A stretch of 46,879 bases of DNA from a bacterium. GTDB taxonomy: Bacteria; Cyanobacteriota; Vampirovibrionia; Obscuribacterales; Obscuribacteraceae. A program made the position numbers and the translations under genes. Each line of letters starts with the position of its first letter. Positions within the stretch are counted from its first letter, which is position 1. A model generated the notes under the pieces. The model did no database searches. It had not been told where the DNA came from and worked only from the letters and a program-made list of their open reading frames with translations. Shown here in pieces: positions 43,211 to 46,879 of this stretch. The DNA is taken from assembly GCA_016124935.1 (NCBI GenBank), contig WGMS01000012.1, forward strand, positions 200,001-246,879, in the 5' to 3' direction.

Positions 43211-43840
43211 ATGACGTGGATTAAGACAATACCGATGTCCCAGGCAAGTGCGGGCTTGCTTAAATGTATAGAGGAATCGATGAGGCTGTATCCGGCTGAG
43301 TATGGCACACCTGTTGAAAGTTTGGTCGTAAAAGATGATCCGGATCAGGGTGCGGAAATTGTTATGGCGCATAGCCTTATTCCGGATGCGCTGAAACATT
43401 CGTTCTCTTTCTATGGCACACTGCTTTCGCCGGAGCTTCCGCTGTCTCGCCGGGATCATGAGCTGATCGCTTCAACCGTTTCAGCGCTAAATGATTGCTT
43501 TTACTGAACGGAGAGCCACGCAGAGTTTCTGCGAAGAGTGACTCTGGATGAGTCTCTAGTTAAGACAATCAAGAAGGATTATCTGGATGCTGACCTGACG
43601 AAGAGGGAAAGGATTATGCTTGACTATGTTGCTAAATTGACGGTCTCTCCCGCATCGGTCAGCGTGGAAGACATAGTTTCGCTAAGGCAGGTTGGCTTCG
43701 ATGACCAGGGTATCTTGCAGGTTAACTTGATAGCGTCATGGTTTAACTACATAAACAGAGTAGCAGACGGGCTTGGTGTGGGTAGAAGGCAAAAGGGAGA
43801 GGTTATACCCGTTTCAGAAACTTCAGAAGTCAACCTGTGA
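43211..43840 (+). CDS. AhpD-like (carboxymuconolactone decarboxylase family) peroxidase, probable selenoprotein
   Basis: One frame of 210 codons with a TGA at codon 99 (43505-43507), ending TGA at 43840. The sequence is that of a 'peroxidase-related enzyme' of the AhpD/CMD fold: AEIVMAHSLIPDALKHSFSF, LSRRDHELIASTVSALNDCF, then after the TGA TESHAEFLRR and LDYVAKLTVSP, and finally WFNYINRVADGLGVG. The TGA takes the place of the second Cys of CxxC (C96-F-Y-U99). Glu84, Cys96 and His103 keep the spacing of AhpD Glu118, Cys130 and His137, and residue 99 matches Cys133, the peroxide-attacking residue in AhpD. A hairpin starts 11 nt after the TGA. Selenocysteine insertion is the best reading; a Cys-to-stop mutation (TGC or TGT to TGA) is the alternative. 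Truncation at codon 98 would remove the active site. Confidence 0.85.
43508..43533 (+). promoter_or_regulatory. candidate bacterial SECIS hairpin
   Basis: After the TGA, 11 nt are followed by CGCAGA (43519-43524), loop GTT and TCTGCG (43528-43533), a perfect 6-bp stem. The loop begins 17 nt after the TGA with G then T. This matches the spacing of the other candidate at 11204-11230 and the general bacterial SECIS form (a hairpin close after UGA with G among the first loop bases). Confidence 0.6.
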
Positions 43841-44066
43841 TAACCGCACATAATCTCGGTGATCGCAGGTTATTGCTTTTTCCTATTTCTTTCAGGTAGA
43901 GGATGTTTTCTGATTGGCGTCCGTCCACTAATCTTCCCTCAAAATTGATTATTTAGAGGTGCTCCTTTTGCTTAAACTTGAAGCATAGTCAACTCCGGTA
44001 TCAGAAAGGGCGATTTTATAATTGCATTGGTATGGAGGGTCGGTGTTCATTTTTGAAGGGTAACGG

Positions 44067-45512
44067 CTATCTAGCCTTTAGCTCACTGCAGTATTCGCTA
44101 ACACGGCGACGCCTTCTTCTTTTGGAACGACTCGATTTAGCTCTGGGATCAATTTCCGTAATCCAGTTGGCATCGGGTTTTGTTTGGCTGTGATGAGATT
44201 TTGACTTTGACCGCTGAGTCTTGGATTTAGTAGCACCGAACATGTTTCCAGCGCGCTTGGTTTTTGATCTGGTGGCATCTGATTTTGAATTACTGGTTGA
44301 ATCAGACCTGGTAGGACGAGCTTTGCCCTCAGGTCGCTGTTGCGTCGTTTTTACTTTTGGATTGCCTGTTTTCGGCTTGGATTTAGAATTGGAGCGGTCT
44401 CCGCCAGCAATCAACTCTCGACCAATTATCTTTTCAATTTCTTTGACTAGATGGCGTTGGTTTGAACAGACGAATGAATAAGCAACGCCAGAACGTCCTG
44501 CTCGACCAGTTCTGCCAATGCGATGTACATAGTCTTCTGCTTGGTCTGGAAGATCATAGTTGACGACATGACTGATCTCCGGAACGTCGAGCCCCCTTGC
44601 CGCTACATCGGTAGCAACAAGAACAGAGAACTCTCCTTTTCGGTAACGCAACAGAGTCTTTTCGCGTTTGTTTTGAGATATATTGCCATGAATCTCCTCT
44701 GCTGGTACATTCGCAGCACATAACTTCTTGCGGATCCTGGTCGCTTTGGCACGAGTTCTAGCAAACACCAGAACTGAATTCAAATCGGGTTGTTCAGTGA
44801 GTAGCTTCAGCAATAATTCTTCTTTATCTGATTCAGCTACGAGAAATGCATTTTGAACAATGTTCTTGGGTTCAATGCGATTGGTATTAACACGTATGGT
44901 TACTGGCTTGGCGAGAAACTCTTCCGCTGCTGATACAATGCCTTTACTAATGGTGGCAGAGAACATCAAAGTCTGACGACGATTCGTCATCTTTTTGACG
45001 ATCTGGCGCACCTGGGGCATGAAGCCCATGTCTAGCATTCTATCGGCTTCATCAAGAACAAGCTTTCCTGCGCTAGTTAGATCGACGTTGCCGCGACTGA
45101 TGTGATCATTCAATCTTCCTGGCGTAGCGACAATTATGTCCACTCCTCTATCTAGATCTCTTGTTTGTCTTTCAAAACGGGTGCCACCATATATACAGGC
45201 AGAACGTATTCCAGAATTTACAGAGAAACGCTTAAACTGCTCATGTACCTGAATGGCCAGCTCTCTAGTCGGCACTAGTATGAGCGCTTGAACTGTTTTC
45301 TTGCCTTTTGGGGTTTGTCTTCCAATCTCTTGAATAGTCGGAAGTGCATAAGCGGCAGTTTTGCCAGAACCTGTTTCAGCCGAGGCCATGATGTCGCTAC
45401 CGCTAAAAATCGCGGGAATAGCCTTGCCCTGGATTTCAGTAGGTTTCTCGAAGCCCAGCGATGTTAGTGAAGAGGCTATTCTTTCCGATAGCCCTAGATC
45501 GACAAATTTCAT
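44067..45512 (-). CDS. DEAD-box RNA helicase
   Basis: 481 residues from the ATG at 45512 (MKFVDLGLSERI, with AGGT upstream); a TTG at 45548 would add 12 residues. All helicase motifs are present: Q motif GFEKPTEIQ, motif I ASAETGSGKT, Ia PTRELAIQ, II LDEADRMLDMGF, III FSATIS, IV-like LVFARTRAKA, V ATDVAARGLDV and VI HRIGRTGRAG. The C-terminal 110 residues are a Lys/Arg/Ser-rich disordered tail (e.g. SRSKRRRRRRVSEY) that probably binds RNA. It is closest to the RhlE-type group. It acts in ribosome assembly or mRNA remodelling and is often cold-induced in bacteria; no regulatory element is obvious here. Confidence 0.95.
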   Translation of the reverse strand: MKFVDLGLSERIASSLTSLGFEKPTEIQGKAIPAIFSGSDIMASAETGSGKTAAYALPTIQEIGRQTPKGKKTVQALILVPTRELAIQVHEQFKRFSVNSGIRSACIYGGTRFERQTRDLDRGVDIIVATPGRLNDHISRGNVDLTSAGKLVLDEADRMLDMGFMPQVRQIVKKMTNRRQTLMFSATISKGIVSAAEEFLAKPVTIRVNTNRIEPKNIVQNAFLVAESDKEELLLKLLTEQPDLNSVLVFARTRAKATRIRKKLCAANVPAEEIHGNISQNKREKTLLRYRKGEFSVLVATDVAARGLDVPEISHVVNYDLPDQAEDYVHRIGRTGRAGRSGVAYSFVCSNQRHLVKEIEKIIGRELIAGGDRSNSKSKPKTGNPKVKTTQQRPEGKARPTRSDSTSNSKSDATRSKTKRAGNMFGATKSKTQRSKSKSHHSQTKPDANWITEIDPRAKSSRSKRRRRRRVSEYCSELKAR

Positions 45513-45833
45513 TAAAATACCTGATGTAGACGTCGATCCTTTGTCCAATCTGCATTAAACATGCATTCTGCAGAAGGCGCAAAATCAGCAAGTGTTAGTG
45601 GAAGGCTGAGCAAGAATCTCTGTTAATGTTAGAGGAGCGATTATGTCACGGCTTTTTTGGCGATGTCAATAAATCCTGAGAGATTGGGCTTCGCTTTCTT
45701 TACAGCTCTGCGCCAAGGTTATCTGACTTATCGTGATTTGCAGGCACCTGTTAGGAGTTACAGCTGTTTTTATATCTACTGTTCATGTAACACTGGACGG
45801 AGCGCTTTTGGGGAACGCGGCTGTCAATTTCTC
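45513..45833. other. 321-bp upstream region of the helicase gene, no convincing gene
   Basis: This contains a good ribosome site (GAGGAGCGATT) before ATG 45643 on the plus strand, but that frame ends after nine codons. A 63-codon TTG frame (45657-45848) overlaps the end of the TPR gene and shows no family motif. Probably promoter and leader DNA. Confidence 0.4.
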
Positions 45834-46754
45834 TCAAGCAGTACCTGAACCTGCTGAAGCAGATTGGCAGGTCGTGCTCGCCTTTCTTCGTTGAGCTGCA
45901 TTCATCAGAAATACATAACTTGTGCGAGCGTCTTCATGGTCTGCCCCGAGTGCCTTCTCTCTAATTTCCAGGGCTTCTTTGAACTCGTTAATTGCCTGGT
46001 CCAATCTGTTTTGGGCCAGGAGTACTTCTCCCAGGCCTTGCCTGGTATCTGCAACGTCTAAGCTGAACCGGCCATGAGATTTTATCCTGGTACCCAAAGC
46101 CTCTTTGTAGAGCTGCTCTGACTCGTCTAGTCGATTTTGCTTGTATCTAAGTCTGGCTAAACAATGTAAACTCCGTGCTATCTCCGGATGTTTCGGGTTC
46201 AGAACCTTCCTCTTAATAGTCAGCGATGTGCGCAGTAGCTCATCTGCTATGGATAGATCCCCTTGTAGCATGCGCGCTGCTCCCAGGTTGTTCAAATAGG
46301 TAGCATATTCGATACTATTTTTAGCATCGCACTCATTCAGTATTGCCAGTGCCTTTTCCAATTCATCAGCGGCCTGGTCGTATCGGTGCTGTTTACAATG
46401 TATTGCAGCAAGGTTGTTTAGTACCTTTGCCGTAGCAGGATGATCAGCTCCAAGTTGCACTTTTGCTTTCGCCAGTACCTCTTCGGTGAGTCGCTCTGCC
46501 CGATCATATTTACCTTTCCTGAAGCAGAGAACGGCAAGATTGTTCTCCGCTATCGTGATGTATGGATGATCGGCTGGTAATTCTTTTTGATAGGCATATA
46601 GCGCCTTTCGATACTTTTTCTCCGCCATTCTCAATTCACCGCGGTGGGCCTGGATAGCACCTATATTGTTATATATCGTGGCTTTCTTCTCCGCGCTCTC
46701 ACACAAAGAAATTACTGATTTCAGTCTCGATTCGGCCCTGGTGATCAGCGACAA
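45834..46754 (-). CDS. TPR protein (kinesin-light-chain-type repeats)
   Basis: 306 residues from a TTG at 46754, with 42-residue TPR units (IYNNIGAIQAHRGELRMAEK, ENNLAVLCFRKGKYDRAERL, LNNLAAIHCKQHRYDQAADE, LHCLARLRYKQNRLDESEQL). The start is uncertain: coding-like sequence continues upstream in frame (LINFGVLKQIVAKRQFI) to a TGA at 46818-46820, beyond which an ATG at 46844 opens the same frame. The 5' end may therefore be damaged or misread. Cytosolic scaffold, partners unknown. Confidence 0.85.
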   Translation of the reverse strand: MSLITRAESRLKSVISLCESAEKKATIYNNIGAIQAHRGELRMAEKKYRKALYAYQKELPADHPYITIAENNLAVLCFRKGKYDRAERLTEEVLAKAKVQLGADHPATAKVLNNLAAIHCKQHRYDQAADELEKALAILNECDAKNSIEYATYLNNLGAARMLQGDLSIADELLRTSLTIKRKVLNPKHPEIARSLHCLARLRYKQNRLDESEQLYKEALGTRIKSHGRFSLDVADTRQGLGEVLLAQNRLDQAINEFKEALEIREKALGADHEDARTSYVFLMNAAQRRKASTTCQSASAGSGTA

Positions 46755-46879
46755 TATGAATTGCCGCTTGGCGACAATTTGCTTGAGTACCCCAAAATTT
46801 ATTAGGGAAGCAAAGAGTCAAAGGCGTCTGGTAAAAACAGTCATCAGATATCGCGATCAAATATTGACTAGATGGCAGT

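Noticed and set aside
45643..45848. Short frames on the plus strand behind a good ribosome site at 45631-45642.
   Set aside because: The frame at ATG 45643 has nine codons only, and the longer TTG frame overlaps the TPR gene end with no family resemblance.
46755..46844. A third in-frame TGA (46818-46820, minus strand) at codon 9 of a possible longer TPR gene starting at ATG 46844.
   Set aside because: No ribosome site before the ATG, only eight codons precede the TGA, and the hairpin after it has a wobble pair and no G at the start of the loop. A TTG start at 46754 or a damaged 5' end explains it as well.

Overview
The window is a densely coded bacterial chromosome segment of moderate GC, with operons on both strands and no rRNA, tRNA, insertion sequence or CRISPR that I can see. 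The mix of genes suggests a large-genome free-living or biofilm bacterium. It includes a Ser/Thr kinase fused to Sel1 repeats, many TPR proteins, secreted caspase-like peptidases, a thioester alpha-2-macroglobulin and PiT phosphate transport with its DUF47 partner. This repertoire resembles Vampirovibrionota/Melainabacteria (Obscuribacterales-like). That placement is inference from gene content and no marker phylogeny was possible.

Layout. 1-3.0 kb: 5'-truncated kinase-Sel1 gene, tail to tail with a TPR-like gene. 3.1-6.4 kb: minus-strand operon of a class III aminotransferase, a DUF47/PhoU-like protein and a PiT transporter. 6.7-10.7 kb: secreted DUF4139 protein, secreted caspase-family peptidase, exported PepSY protein. 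10.7-14.5 kb: a small gene with an in-frame TGA, then a helical hypothetical pair and an exported TPR protein, closed by a bidirectional terminator. 14.5-21.3 kb: 2106-residue alpha-2-macroglobulin and an MTH1187-type thiamine-binding protein. 21.4-24.9 kb: uncharacterised cluster including a protein with a papain-like Gln/Cys/His/Asn signature. 24.9-28.2 kb: second secreted caspase-like protein with a duplicated C-terminal module, a small membrane protein and a repeat protein. 28.4-35.2 kb: tetR-MFP-RND efflux operon followed by L-serine dehydratase. 35.3-37.4 kb: O-methyltransferase and AsnRS. 37.5-46.9 kb: heptad-repeat coiled coil, PP2C-like pseudogene, patatin-like phospholipase, PfkB kinase, TPR protein, AhpD-like peroxidase, DEAD-box helicase and a final TPR gene.

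The most notable signal is recoding. The AhpD/CMD-family gene at 43211-43840 carries an in-frame TGA exactly at the second cysteine of the catalytic CxxC motif. The other AhpD catalytic positions (Glu84, Cys96, His103) are in register, giving a CxxU site. A 6-bp hairpin begins 11 nt after the TGA. An unrelated 130-codon gene at 10964-11356 also has an in-frame TGA, again followed after exactly 11 nt by a perfect 6-bp hairpin, here with a GGUC loop. Both fit the general geometry of a bacterial SECIS element. I infer that this organism decodes UGA as selenocysteine and that the second gene may be an undescribed selenoprotein family. TGA is also used as an ordinary stop elsewhere in the window.

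Working together: the aminotransferase-DUF47-PiT operon links a PLP enzyme to phosphate uptake; the tetR-MFP-RND operon is probably autoregulated through a palindrome upstream of tetR; the secreted caspases, alpha-2-macroglobulin, DUF4139 and PepSY proteins make an envelope-facing set.
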